Of a DNA stretch of 64,000 nt, positions 42,664 to 50,430 are shown one piece after another; positions within the stretch are counted from its first letter, which is position 1, and each line of letters begins with the position of its first letter. Made by a program: the position numbers and the translations under genes. This stretch comes from Bog-756 sp963812525 (GTDB lineage: Bacteria > Actinomycetota > Acidimicrobiia > Acidimicrobiales > RAAP-2), in the NCBI GenBank assembly GCA_963812525.1, contig CAWEVL010000011.1, positions 1,240,001 through 1,304,000 on the forward strand, given 5' to 3'. Below the pieces are notes generated by a model. The model was not told the DNA's origin. It ran no database searches and saw only the letters and a list, made by a program, of their open reading frames with translations.

Positions 42664-43187
42664 ATGGCCGTGACCATCGTAGAAGCTGCGCGTGCTGTTA
42701 CTGGCGGCATCGACCCCCACTGCGAGGTCCACGTGGCCGCCGCTCTGGATGAAGTGGGCGGTCTACTCGGCACCCGAATCGTTCCATGCCACTCCCGCCG
42801 GCTATTCGGCCCTGCTCTCGTGGCTGGCCGGCTCCGGGGCGGTCGAAAAGGTCGGCGTGGAAGGGACCGGTTCCTACGGGGCCGGACGGGCCCGGTTCCT
42901 CGCTCGAGCCGGAGTCGAGGTGATCGAGGTCGATCGGCACAACCGCCAGGACCGTCGTCGCCAGGGCAAGTCCGACCCGATCGACGCCGTCCAGGCCGCA
43001 CGCGCTGCCCTGTCAGGAAGAGTGCGGGGCAGAGCCAAGTCGAGAGACGGTGCCGTCGAGGCCATCCGGGTCCTGGTGGTGGCCAAGCGATCGGCCCGCC
43101 AGGCCCGGGTCAAGGCCCTCACCCAGATGCGACAGTTGACCTTCAGGGTCCCTGACCAGCTCCAATGTCGCATCAAGGGTCTGCCAG
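42664..43187 (+). pseudogene. IS110-family transposase, copy A (frameshifted, 3' truncated)
   Basis: The first frame (ATG 42664) reads TIVEAARAVTGGIDPH, the RuvC-like start. At about 42770 an extra C in CACCCGAATCG shifts the frame; the second frame then continues ATPAGYSALLSWLAGSGAV, EGTGSYGAGRARFL, QGKSDPIDAVQAARAA and RQARVKALTQMRQLTF. Homology stops after RIKGL, before the Ser-containing C-terminal domain. The element is dead. It is joined directly to a fragment of a SnoaL-like gene. Confidence 0.85.
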
Positions 43188-43310
43188 GACTGCGAGTGGA
43201 TCCACCGAGTCGAGATCGACGAAGACGGCAAGATCTGGCGAATCACCGACATGGTGCGACCGCTGTCCGCCGTATTAGCGTTGCAAACGGCCGCCGCAGG
43301 GCGCACCTAG
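43188..43310 (+). pseudogene. C-terminal fragment of a SnoaL/NTF2-like protein
   Basis: Forty codons in frame before a TAG read DCEWIHRVEIDEDGKI, WRITDMVRPLSAVLALQT. The GKI-RI pattern matches the last strands of SnoaL-like proteins. It lies right where copy A loses homology, so copy A's 3' part and this gene's 5' part were probably lost in one deletion. Confidence 0.5.
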
Positions 43311-43384
43311 GTGCTGGGATGACAATCAACAGGTGACAGGTTGTCATCCGGCAGTTGAAGCGTCACCGAAGGAGTATTCCGGAT

Positions 43385-43816
43385 ATGAGTGCCGAAGAGA
43401 ACGTGAAACTCATTCGTCGACTCATGGCGGCGAATAGCGAGGCCGACATCGAGGTCATCGATCAGTTGTTGAGTGATGACGTGGTGTTCCACGTACCCGG
43501 TCACCATCCGTTGTCCGGCACGTATGTTGGCAAGTCCGAGGTCTACGGTTACTTAGGGCAGGTAGCTGCACTGAACGAGAGCAACGACGAAGGATTTGAG
43601 ATTCACTCGGTCTCAGGAGACGATGACCACGCCGTCTCACTGGTGACCGGGACCATCGAACACGATGGAGTCCTCTTCGTCCGGCCCACCGTCCATGTGT
43701 TCCATGTCAACGGGACCCAAGTTACGGAGTTCTGGGAGGCATCGCTCGACCAGCACGCCGAGGATCAGTTCTGGATCCATGCGCTAGCTGAGCGGCCGGC
43801 ACCCACAACGCCGTAG
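43385..43816 (+). CDS. SnoaL-like protein
   Basis: A 143-residue protein from ATG 43385; GAAGGAG lies upstream with a rather long spacing. It reads ENVKLIRRLMAANSEADIEV, IDQLLSDDVVFHVPGHHPLS, and FVRPTVHVFHVNGTQVTEFW, typical of the SnoaL 2 cone-barrel fold. It probably binds or isomerises a small hydrophobic ligand. It is boxed in between IS110 copies A and B. Confidence 0.85.
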   Translation: MSAEENVKLIRRLMAANSEADIEVIDQLLSDDVVFHVPGHHPLSGTYVGKSEVYGYLGQVAALNESNDEGFEIHSVSGDDDHAVSLVTGTIEHDGVLFVRPTVHVFHVNGTQVTEFWEASLDQHAEDQFWIHALAERPAPTTP

Positions 43817-43870
43817 CCGATCTCCGAACTGTTGGATGCAAAGCGGTTGAGTCTGGCCTGGGTGCCCCTG

Positions 43871-44139
43871 AACAGTGACACTGTCCTGGAGGGTCCACCG
43901 CTTTCCGGCTGGTCCTCAATAGCTTCGGGAGCACTGGGAGATTTGGTCTGACTCGGAGTCATCAGGCGTCTTCGGGCGTCGTCGGCCGAGCTCTTCCAGA
44001 CAGCAAATTGAGAAACGGCACGTCCCGTCCCAAGGGAGGGTGATCGGTCCGGCTTGCTACCAACAAGTCGAACCACCCGTCGCCCTGATCGGGGACGGCC
44101 GTGCCATCCCCATCCACGTTAAGGAAAGTAGGGACGGCA
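43871..44139 (+). ncRNA. Candidate bridge RNA region of IS110 copy B
   Basis: Non-coding, but strongly conserved with copy C: GGGTCCACCGC, AATAGCTTCGGGAGCACTGG, GAGATTTGG, GGAGTCAT-AGGCGTC and GGACGGCCGTGCC. Conservation in an untranslated stretch at this place suggests the structured guide RNA described for IS110 elements. A short piece, ATCAGG, is complementary to CCTGAT in R1 and might be part of a target guide; this last point is speculative. Confidence 0.5.
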
Positions 44140-45183
44140 ATGACCATCGTAGAAGCTCAACCCGGCATCACGGGTGGTGTCGACACGCATCTCGACAGCC
44201 ACGTCGTTGCAGCACTCGATCCACTGGGAAGACTGGTGGGGACCGAATCCTTCCCAGCGGACGCCCCCGGCTTCAGGGCGCTGCTGGCCTGGCTCGAGCA
44301 GTTTGGCCAGGTGAGCAGGATCGGTATCGAGGGAACCGGTTCCTATGGGGTGGGCCTCGCCCGGTTCCTTAGGCGGAGAGGCCTGGAGGTTGTCGAGGTC
44401 AATCGGCCGAACCGCCAGGCCCGCCGCAACCACGGTAAGTCCGACACCCTCGATGCGGTCGAGGCGGCCCGTGCGGCCATCAGCGGGCGGGCTTCGGGTT
44501 CCGGCAAGACCAAGGAGGGCCCCGTTGAGGCCATCCGCGTACTGATGGTCGCCAAGCGCTCGGCTCGCCACGCCAGGGTGAAGGCCATCACCCAGATGCG
44601 CCACCTGGGATTCACGGCTCCTGACCAGCTCCATTGCCGCCTGAAGGGCCTCACCGTGCCGGCATTGGTGGGCGAAGCAGCGAAGCTCCGACCCACCCGG
44701 TCCGCCGATCCGTTGACCGCCGCCACCAAGGCGTCACTCTCCTCACTGGCTCACCGGGTCCAGTCCCTCGACGCCGAGATCACCGAGCTGGAGGTGAAGA
44801 TCGGGTCGCTGCTCATTGCCACAGCCCCCGACCTGCTCGCCCTGTTCGGTGTCGGACCCGACACTGCGGCCACGCTCCTCGTGGCCGCAGGCGACAATCC
44901 CGAACGCCTCCATTCCGAAGCCGCCTGGGCCCACATGTGTGGTGTGTCCCCGGTGCCTGCCGATTCCGGACGAAGCTCCGGACATCTCCGCCACCACAAA
45001 GGTGGGGACCGCCAAGCCAATAGCGCGCTCTGGCGCATCGTCATGGTGCGCCTCGCTCACGACCCGGAGACCCGGGCCTACTTCGAGCGCAGGCTGAAGG
45101 AAGGCCGGACCAAGCGGGACGTCATCCGGATCCTGAAGCGCTATGTCGCCCGTGAGGTCTATCGCCACCTGCCTCGCGGCTGA
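44140..45183 (+). CDS. IS110-family transposase, copy B
   Basis: A 347-residue DEDD transposase. The RuvC-like domain shows GGVDTHLDSHVVAALD (first Asp), IEGTGSYGVGLARFL (Glu) and HGKSDTLDAVEAARAA (last acidic pair). A helical linker follows (AKRSARHARVKAITQM). The C-terminal domain has LLALFGVGPDTAATLL, a helix-hairpin-helix, and DSGRSSGHL with GGDRQANSALWRI, the Ser-containing half of the active site. It cuts and exchanges strands as an RNA-guided recombinase in known family members. The frame is intact. Confidence 0.95.
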   Translation: MTIVEAQPGITGGVDTHLDSHVVAALDPLGRLVGTESFPADAPGFRALLAWLEQFGQVSRIGIEGTGSYGVGLARFLRRRGLEVVEVNRPNRQARRNHGKSDTLDAVEAARAAISGRASGSGKTKEGPVEAIRVLMVAKRSARHARVKAITQMRHLGFTAPDQLHCRLKGLTVPALVGEAAKLRPTRSADPLTAATKASLSSLAHRVQSLDAEITELEVKIGSLLIATAPDLLALFGVGPDTAATLLVAAGDNPERLHSEAAWAHMCGVSPVPADSGRSSGHLRHHKGGDRQANSALWRIVMVRLAHDPETRAYFERRLKEGRTKRDVIRILKRYVAREVYRHLPRG

Positions 45184-45392
45184 ATCCCCGAGTCGGGGGT
45201 CTGACTCTCCCCTGAACTGTCGCCTCCCGGGGCTGACTTCCCAGCGACCCGTCGACCCACGGCTCGGGATCATTCTCACCAAGACGCGTGACTTCGTAAG
45301 AGCATGCCCTCACGTCACGAGTGGCTCATCACTGTTCTGTCCGCTGTCTAAACCCCGGAGCCCCTCGAAGGGGCTTGACATTGATAGGAGCG

Positions 45393-45437
45393 TCGCCGGG
45401 TAGGCGGCGGTTATCGCCCGCCCTCGACCGGCACTTG
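45393..45437 (+). repeat. R1 repeat, right part after IS110 copy B
   Basis: TCGCCGGGTAGGCGG, CGGTTATCGCCCGCC and CTCGACCGGCACTTGG complete the R1 interrupted by copy B. Confidence 0.85.
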
Positions 45438-45484
45438 GATGGCACTCCTTTGCGTACTTACCAGCGATAGGCGAGAATTGTCGA

Positions 45485-46327
45485 ATGGCTGTTGTGGGCG
45501 GACCTCCCGGCGATGCCTCCCTGCTGTTCGGACTTGAACGAGGGCGTCTCTTGAAGCTCTTGAAGTCGCTCGACCCGACCGACTGGTCCCGGGAGACCGC
45601 GTGTCCCGGATGGAGTGTTCTTGGGCTGGTAAGGCATCTGGTCAACGGTGACCTCGGCATGCTGTCACGTGATCGGGACAACTTCCTGGGGACTCGGCCA
45701 CCCGATGGTTCGGATGAGTCCGAGTTCATTGTATGGCTGGACGATCTGATGCGGGAATGGGTCTCAGCCACCAGGGGACTGAGCCCCAGAGTTGCGATCG
45801 ACCTGCTGACCTGGAGCGGACCACAGTTGGTGGAGCACTTCGCCGTCCAGGACCCGATGGAACGAACGGCCCAGGTTCAGTGGGCCGGACCCGAACCGTC
45901 CCCCCTCTGGTTGAACCACGTGCGGGAGCTGTCGGAGTTCTGGATCCATCGCCAGCAGCTCCTCGATGCACTGGGCCAGACTCCCGACCTCCGTAGCGAC
46001 ATTCTCGGGCCAGTCTTCGACGGGTTGCGGTGGGCCTATCCGTACCGCCTGTCCACACTCACACGACCACCCGGAGACAGCGTGACCATCGATATCTCAG
46101 GCACCGTGACCATCAAGTGGCACCTCGTTGCATCGGAGCAGGAATGGGCCTTTATCACCGAACCTGGCAGAACGGTGGCCACACTTACCATGAGCACGGA
46201 TGAAGCCTGGAGATTGCTGACAAATAACCTGACGCCACAGCGGCAGGCAGCCCTCATAACGTCGGGCGATGCTCAGGTACTGGAAGTACTGTGCAGCACT
46301 CGTGCCATCATCGGAGCGCCCAAGTAG
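45485..46327 (+). CDS. Maleylpyruvate isomerase-fold (MDMPI/DinB-like) protein
   Basis: A 280-residue protein. The four-helix N-terminal domain has LKSLDPTDWSRETACPGWSV and LVRHLVNGDLGMLSRD, including the His and acidic residues used for metal binding in mycothiol-dependent maleylpyruvate isomerases, and HVRELSEFWIHRQQLLDAL as the second metal region. The C-terminal domain (about 190-280) is the SCP2-like part (VTIDISGTVTIKWHLV). It fits the TIGR03083-type family of mycothiol-using actinobacteria. Confidence 0.85.
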   Translation: MAVVGGPPGDASLLFGLERGRLLKLLKSLDPTDWSRETACPGWSVLGLVRHLVNGDLGMLSRDRDNFLGTRPPDGSDESEFIVWLDDLMREWVSATRGLSPRVAIDLLTWSGPQLVEHFAVQDPMERTAQVQWAGPEPSPLWLNHVRELSEFWIHRQQLLDALGQTPDLRSDILGPVFDGLRWAYPYRLSTLTRPPGDSVTIDISGTVTIKWHLVASEQEWAFITEPGRTVATLTMSTDEAWRLLTNNLTPQRQAALITSGDAQVLEVLCSTRAIIGAPK

Positions 46328-46379
46328 GGGTCGCCCCTATCGCCGGATCGGTGGGGCAGTTCTGGCTGTGGCCAGTGCC
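46327..46379 (+). repeat. R1 repeat
   Basis: Reads GGGGTCGCCCCTATCGCCGG, ATCGGTGGGGCAGTTCTGG and CTGTGGCCAGTGCC. It begins one base after the preceding stop codon. Confidence 0.7.
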
Positions 46380-46416
46380 AACTATCGTGGGCCGGGTCAT
46401 GGTCGGAGGAGTCGCC

Positions 46417-46974
46417 TTGGCCAAGCTCATGTACATAGCCAACACGTCACTCGACGGTTACACCGAGGACCCTGACGGGGGCTTCGATTTCGGCAACCCT
46501 GATGAGGAGTATTTCAGCTTCATCAACGAGCTGGAGCGCCCGGTGGGTACCTATCTCTACGGCCGCCGGATGTATCAGACGATGGCCTACTGGGAGACCG
46601 CACCCGTTGCTGACCAGCCGCACTGGATCGTGGATTTCACCAACCTCTGGCGAGCGGCTGACAAGGTTGTGTTTTCGAGGACCCTGACATCGGTGTCAAG
46701 CGGTAGGACCACTCTTGAGCACGAGTTCGAGGCTGAGGCGATTCGGCACCTGAAGGCCAGGGCGGACCACGATCTAACGGTCGGTGGAGCAGATCTCGCA
46801 GCTCAAGCGATTGAGGCGGGGGTGGTGGACGAGTGCCACCTGTTCATCTGGCCTGTCGTGCTGGGTGGTGGCAAGCGCGCTCTACCGCTGCGCACCCGCC
46901 TTGACCTCGAACTCCTCAGTGAGAGGCGCTCCCGCAGCGGAGTCACCCACCTCCACTACCGAATGAACTATTGA
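46417..46974 (+). CDS. Dihydrofolate reductase-like (RibD C-terminal) protein
   Basis: A 185-residue protein. The start is TTG 46417, supported by GGAGGAG six bases upstream; the later ATG would remove the first strand. It reads LMYIANTSLDGYTEDPDGGF, the loop YLYGRRMYQTMAYWE, HDLTVGGADLAAQAIEAGVV and LFIWPVVLGGGKRAL, the NADPH-binding GG motif and end strand of the RibD_C/DHFR-like family. It is probably a small NADPH-dependent reductase of unknown substrate. Confidence 0.87.
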   Translation: MAKLMYIANTSLDGYTEDPDGGFDFGNPDEEYFSFINELERPVGTYLYGRRMYQTMAYWETAPVADQPHWIVDFTNLWRAADKVVFSRTLTSVSSGRTTLEHEFEAEAIRHLKARADHDLTVGGADLAAQAIEAGVVDECHLFIWPVVLGGGKRALPLRTRLDLELLSERRSRSGVTHLHYRMNY

Positions 46975-47032
46975 GGATCGTTCCCTCGGGGAAGAATCCG
47001 TTGCCACGTTGCTCTAGAACACGATTTGATGT

Positions 47033-47090
47033 GTACCCCCGAACGCCGAGGCAGTGGCGGTTATCGCCGTGGCCGACCGGCACTTATGCC
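47033..47090 (+). repeat. R1 repeat
   Basis: Reads TACCCCCGAACGCCG, AGGCAGTGGCGGTTATCGCC and GTGGCCGACCGGCACTTATG. GGCAGTGGCG can pair with CGCCGTGGCC-type sequence around GTTAT. Confidence 0.85.
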
Positions 47091-47191
47091 ACGGTCGAGG
47101 GCTGCCTACGCGGTGCCGGTCGAGGGCAGGCCATACCGCCGCCTACCCGGCGGTCGGGGGCGGGTCGCTTGACCGGGCGTACGGTTCATCT

Positions 47192-47347
47192 ATGCCCGCT
47201 GTCCTGATCGGTGTAGGTGGTGTCCTGATCGTGCTCACGTTCCTCCTAGCCTTCACGATCTTCGGGGTGTTCTCCGCCGTGCTCGGAATCGCTTGTCTTG
47301 TGGCGGGCGCATTTATGCTCAGCCGACAGGGACCGGGTGCGAACTGA
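47192..47347 (+). CDS. Very small membrane protein
   Basis: A 51-residue protein from ATG 47192 with two hydrophobic helices, VLIGVGGVLIVLTFLLAFTI and GVFSAVLGIACLVAGAFML, and a polar end (SRQGPGAN). It looks like a real small membrane protein. Its stop overlaps the start of the frame of the next gene's leader. Confidence 0.55.
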   Translation: MPAVLIGVGGVLIVLTFLLAFTIFGVFSAVLGIACLVAGAFMLSRQGPGAN

Positions 47348-47394
47348 CGGAGTCCGGCGAGATCGCTAGAACCTACGACCAACCTGGAACGGGG

Positions 47395-48152
47395 ATGTTC
47401 GATGACTATGTTCTGGACACGACCGTCAACTGTCTCGTCGAGTTGATCAACGGCGGAGAGGCGTTGGAGTTCGCAATCGGCACCGGCCGTGTCGCTGTGC
47501 CTTTGTCTGCCCGGGGCGTTCCGGTTACAGGCATCGAGTTGTCTGCTGACATGTTGGAGGTGCTGAGGTCAAAACAGGGAGCGATCGACATCACAGCCGT
47601 CGAAGGCGACATGCGGTCACACGGGTTCTGGGTGACTTTTCCCTGGTCTACCTCGTCTTTAATACGATCACGAACCTAACGTCGCAGGACGAGCAAGTCG
47701 CGTGCTTCGAGAATGCCGCCCGTCACCTCAGTCCTGGCGGCCGCTTTGTAGTCGAGAACAGCGTGCCCGGTCTCCGTCAGCTGCCGCCCGGCAACTCCGG
47801 TGTCCCGTTCGCATTGACGGAGGACTACATCGGCATCGACGACTTCATTGATCGCACGCACAAGCAGATCTCCCGCTCTCGACACTTCTACCGACGTGGG
47901 GACGGCAACTTCCGCGAGTTCACGGCACCGTTCCGATATGTGTGGCCAGCTGAGTTGGACCTGATGGCTCGGATCGCAGGAATGTCGCTGGAGCATCGAT
48001 GGGCATGGTGGGACCGCTCACTGTTTACGGGTGAGAGCGCCTCACATGTCAGCGTGTGGCGCCTCCCAGAGGCCATAGACGTAAGGGTGTCCACGAACGC
48101 CGGATCAGTGGGGCACAGCGCCCCTGAGGGATACGAGAGCCAGCAGAGCTGA
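47395..48152 (+). pseudogene. Class I methyltransferase with one frameshift
   Basis: Frame one, from ATG 47395, reads MFDDYVLDTTVNCLVELING, LEFAIGTGRVAVPLSARGVP (SAM motif I) and VEGDMRSHGF. At about 47635 the frame shifts; frame two continues DFSLVYLVFNTITNLTSQDE, RHLSPGGRFVVENSVPGL and ESASHVSVWRLPEAI. The preceding in-frame residues GEIARTYDQPGTG belong to the usual N-terminus, so the original start lay slightly upstream. The last 18 residues translate an R1 fragment. Confidence 0.75.
48084..48120 (+). repeat. R1 head used as coding sequence
   Basis: AGGGTGTCCACGAACGCCGG and ATCAGTGGGGCAC, lying inside the 3' end of the methyltransferase frame. Confidence 0.6.
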
Positions 48153-48172
48153 CTGATCATTGAGCTGACAGA

Positions 48173-48631
48173 ATGGGACTCATGCCAAGTTGGGGTGAGT
48201 TCCAGGCCCAGGCACCTGATCTGGCGGCATTTGGAGCAGAACGTCTGACTGCTGCCCCGGCCTACTTGGCAACACTTCGGGAGGTCGGCGCGCCTCGGGT
48301 TCATCCAATCGCGCCCATCATCGGCGGCGGACGGCTCCTTGTCTTCATGGAGCCAACGTCGCCTAAAGGCCGCGACCTGCGCGAGCGAGGCTGGTACGCA
48401 CTCCACAATGGCGTGCCCGACACGTTTGGGAGCGGTGGCGAGTTCTTCGTCAGAGGAAAAGCCACTCTTTTAGATGACCCGGAATCGCGCTCCATGGCGG
48501 CCGAGGCGGCCATGTATCAACCGGAGGATCGTTATATTCTGTTCGAATTTGGGGTCAACGAAGCTCGTTGCAACGGCTATGGAGATGTGCCACTTCCAGA
48601 ACCGAGGAGTTGGTTGCCATCGCAATCATGA
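48173..48631 (+). CDS. Pyridoxamine 5'-phosphate oxidase-like (split-barrel) protein
   Basis: A 152-residue flavin- or F420-binding split-barrel protein. It reads AERLTAAPAYLATLREVGAP, RVHPIAPIIGGGRLLVFMEP, SPKGRDLRERGWYALHNGVP and EFFVRGKATLLDDPESRS. These match the PPOX class of the F420/FMN superfamily. The start could also be the Met at codon 4 (MPSWGEF). Confidence 0.85.
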   Translation: MGLMPSWGEFQAQAPDLAAFGAERLTAAPAYLATLREVGAPRVHPIAPIIGGGRLLVFMEPTSPKGRDLRERGWYALHNGVPDTFGSGGEFFVRGKATLLDDPESRSMAAEAAMYQPEDRYILFEFGVNEARCNGYGDVPLPEPRSWLPSQS

Positions 48632-48653
48632 ATGACGCGCAGGCGTCTGGTGG

Positions 48654-48705
48654 AGGGTGTCCCACACCGCCGGCTCGGCGGCGGCTGTTGACCAAGACTG
48701 GATAC
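48654..48705 (+). repeat. R1 repeat
   Basis: Reads GGTGTCCCACACCGCCGG, CTCGGCGGCGGCTGTTGACC and AAGACTGG. Longer versions of the next gene would translate it. Confidence 0.7.
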
Positions 48706-48714
48706 CCTGAGGCT

Positions 48715-49308
48715 GTGGATCTTCCAGAGTTGTTGGTCGCTGATGGGTCCGAATGGCGTCGCTGGTTGAGTGGCCACCACTCCAAGTCACAAGGGGTGTG
48801 GCTCGTCCTGGCCAAGAAGGGCACGACGCATCCGACAACCCTCTCCTATGACGAGGCACTCCAAGAGGCCATCCGCTTTGGCTGGATCGATGGGCAGCTC
48901 GGGCGTCGTGACAACACGACCTTCCGGAGACGATTCACACCTCGACATGCTCGCAGCACCTGGTCTCAACGGAACGTCGCCATCGCCGTGAGGTTGAGCG
49001 CATCGGGCCGAATGCATCGATCAGGGGAAAACGAGGTTCGACAGGCGAAGGCCGATGGTCGTTGGACAGCCGCCTACGCCGGGCAAGCGAGCGCAGACGT
49101 TCCCGAGGACCTGACGAATGCCCTTATAGCCAACCCCAGTGCTCATGCAATGTTTCAGAAGCTCTCAAGTGCGAACAGGTACTCCGTCCTCCACCGAATC
49201 GGAAGCGCCAAGAAGTTGGAGACCCGAGTTAAGCGAATCGAGCAGTTTGTGGAGATGCTGGCTCGGGGAGAAACCATCCACCCGCAGGGTCCACGATCAC
49301 CTGACTAG
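48715..49308 (+). CDS. YdeI/OmdA family protein
   Basis: A 197-residue protein from GTG 48715. It reads EWRRWLSGHHSKSQGVWLVL, AKKGTTHPTTLSYDEALQEA, IRFGWIDGQLGRRDNTTFRR, FTPRHARSTWSQRNVAIAVR, the block that defines the YdeI/OmpD-associated family. Family members have been linked to protection against toxic peptides in some bacteria; the biochemical role is unknown. Confidence 0.85.
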   Translation: MDLPELLVADGSEWRRWLSGHHSKSQGVWLVLAKKGTTHPTTLSYDEALQEAIRFGWIDGQLGRRDNTTFRRRFTPRHARSTWSQRNVAIAVRLSASGRMHRSGENEVRQAKADGRWTAAYAGQASADVPEDLTNALIANPSAHAMFQKLSSANRYSVLHRIGSAKKLETRVKRIEQFVEMLARGETIHPQGPRSPD

Positions 49309-49327
49309 TCGGTCAGCGCCAAAGAGC

Positions 49328-49362
49328 AGGCGTCTCACATCGCCGGTTTGATGGGGCGCTAG
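49328..49362 (+). repeat. R1 fragment
   Basis: GCGTCTCACATCGCCGG followed by TTTGATGGGGCGCT; head and first arm only, touching the stop of the minus-strand gene. Confidence 0.45.
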
Positions 49363-50132
49363 AACAGGGATTCGAGCCTTGCCGCCACCTCTCTGTAGCG
49401 AGTCACCGGGATCAGATGCACGCCGTCAAACGCCTTGGACTCGTAGATCTCTTTGATGTAATCGCAGGCGATCTCTACGCCCAAGGCACGATCCTGGTCG
49501 AGCTGGCCGATGATCGACTGCGGGACCGCCAACTGGGGTACCTCTGCCGACAGCTTGCGAGCCATCGATGAACTGGGCAGTACCATTACACCTGCGTAGA
49601 TCGGACCAGCAAACTCGACCGCCGACCGCCATCGAAGAAGCTCATCAATCGAATAGGTGACCTGGGTAAGCAGGAAGTCGGCGCTCTGCTTCCAGCTCGG
49701 AAGGGAGCGTAGGCCCGTTGCCACTCCGAGCCTGAACGGCCCGACCAGCTCCGAGCGCTCGGCGAAATCTCGGGCCTCGGCGATCATCGACCTGACGGTG
49801 AGGTCGTCTGAGCGGGCACCGGTCTCGGGTCGGTCTCCGTACACAAACAGGAACTCATTCACCCCGTAGGCAGCTGCGGTTAGCAGGTCCCTCTGGAAAC
49901 CAAGAACGTTCCGGTCACGGGCATTGATGCAGGCGATCGATCGGCCACCCATCAGCCCCACCTCATGTGCGACAGCGATGCTCGACACGGTTGCTCGTCC
50001 GATGTGGTTGTCGGGGATCAAGAACGCACTGGCAATCCGGCTCAGCACACCGATCTGGTGACGCACATGCATCACATCTGGTCGGGTGGCAGGTTCTATT
50101 TCACAGATGATCTCGAACGCCTGAGTCGCCAT
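49359..50132 (-). CDS. Methylenetetrahydrofolate reductase family protein
   Basis: A 257-residue TIM-barrel protein. It starts FEIICEIEPATRPDVMHVRH, has VSSIAVAHEVGLMGGRSIAC, then DRNVLGFQRDLLTAAAYGVN with FLFVYGDRPETGARSDD, and SADFLLTQVTYSIDELLRWR, the FAD-binding and substrate regions of MetF-like proteins. It may reduce methylene-H4folate or act in a related one-carbon or demethylation pathway. The length is slightly under that of classical MetF. Confidence 0.8.
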   Translation of the reverse strand: MATQAFEIICEIEPATRPDVMHVRHQIGVLSRIASAFLIPDNHIGRATVSSIAVAHEVGLMGGRSIACINARDRNVLGFQRDLLTAAAYGVNEFLFVYGDRPETGARSDDLTVRSMIAEARDFAERSELVGPFRLGVATGLRSLPSWKQSADFLLTQVTYSIDELLRWRSAVEFAGPIYAGVMVLPSSSMARKLSAEVPQLAVPQSIIGQLDQDRALGVEIACDYIKEIYESKAFDGVHLIPVTRYREVAARLESLF

Positions 50133-50160
50133 GCCTAAACGTTACGCCGTCCGTCACGGC

Positions 50161-50168
50161 GTGCCCCA
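50161..50168 (+). repeat. R1 head left of IS110 copy C
   Basis: GTGCCCCA remains of the R1 head at the left junction of copy C. Confidence 0.55.
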
Positions 50169-50430
50169 CAACAATGAGAATGGCCTTCAGGGTCCACCGC
50201 TTGGCAGCTGGTCCCCAATAGCTTCGGGAGCACTGGGAGATTTGGCCTGACTTGGAGTCATGAGGCGTCTTCGGATGTCGTCGGCCGAGTTCTTCCAGCG
50301 GCACATTGACAACGGCACGCCCCGTCTCTGAGGTTGGGTGATTGGCCCGGGTTGCTAGGAACAACTCGGACCACCCGTCGCTCCGATCAAGGACGGCCGT
50401 GCCACCCCTCAACCGCTTAGGAAGGAAGGG
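50169..50430 (+). ncRNA. Candidate bridge RNA region of IS110 copy C
   Basis: Aligns with the left non-coding region of copy B for about 265 bases, with small changes in possible loop segments (CATGAGGCGTC against CATCAGGCGTC in B) while AATAGCTTCGGGAGCACTGG is identical. This is the pattern expected for a structured RNA. Confidence 0.5.

Larger units (their letters stand above)
43871..45392 (+). mobile_element. IS110-group element, copy B (intact)
   Basis: About 1.52 kb with one transposase gene, about 270 bp non-coding on the left and about 210 bp on the right (ending TTGATAGGAGCG). The left flank is the R1 head GGTGCCCCTG and the right flank begins TCGCCGGGTAGGCGG, the rest of R1. Joining the flanks restores an ordinary R1, so the element inserted within the repeat. 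No terminal inverted repeats are seen, as expected for the group. Confidence 0.88.
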
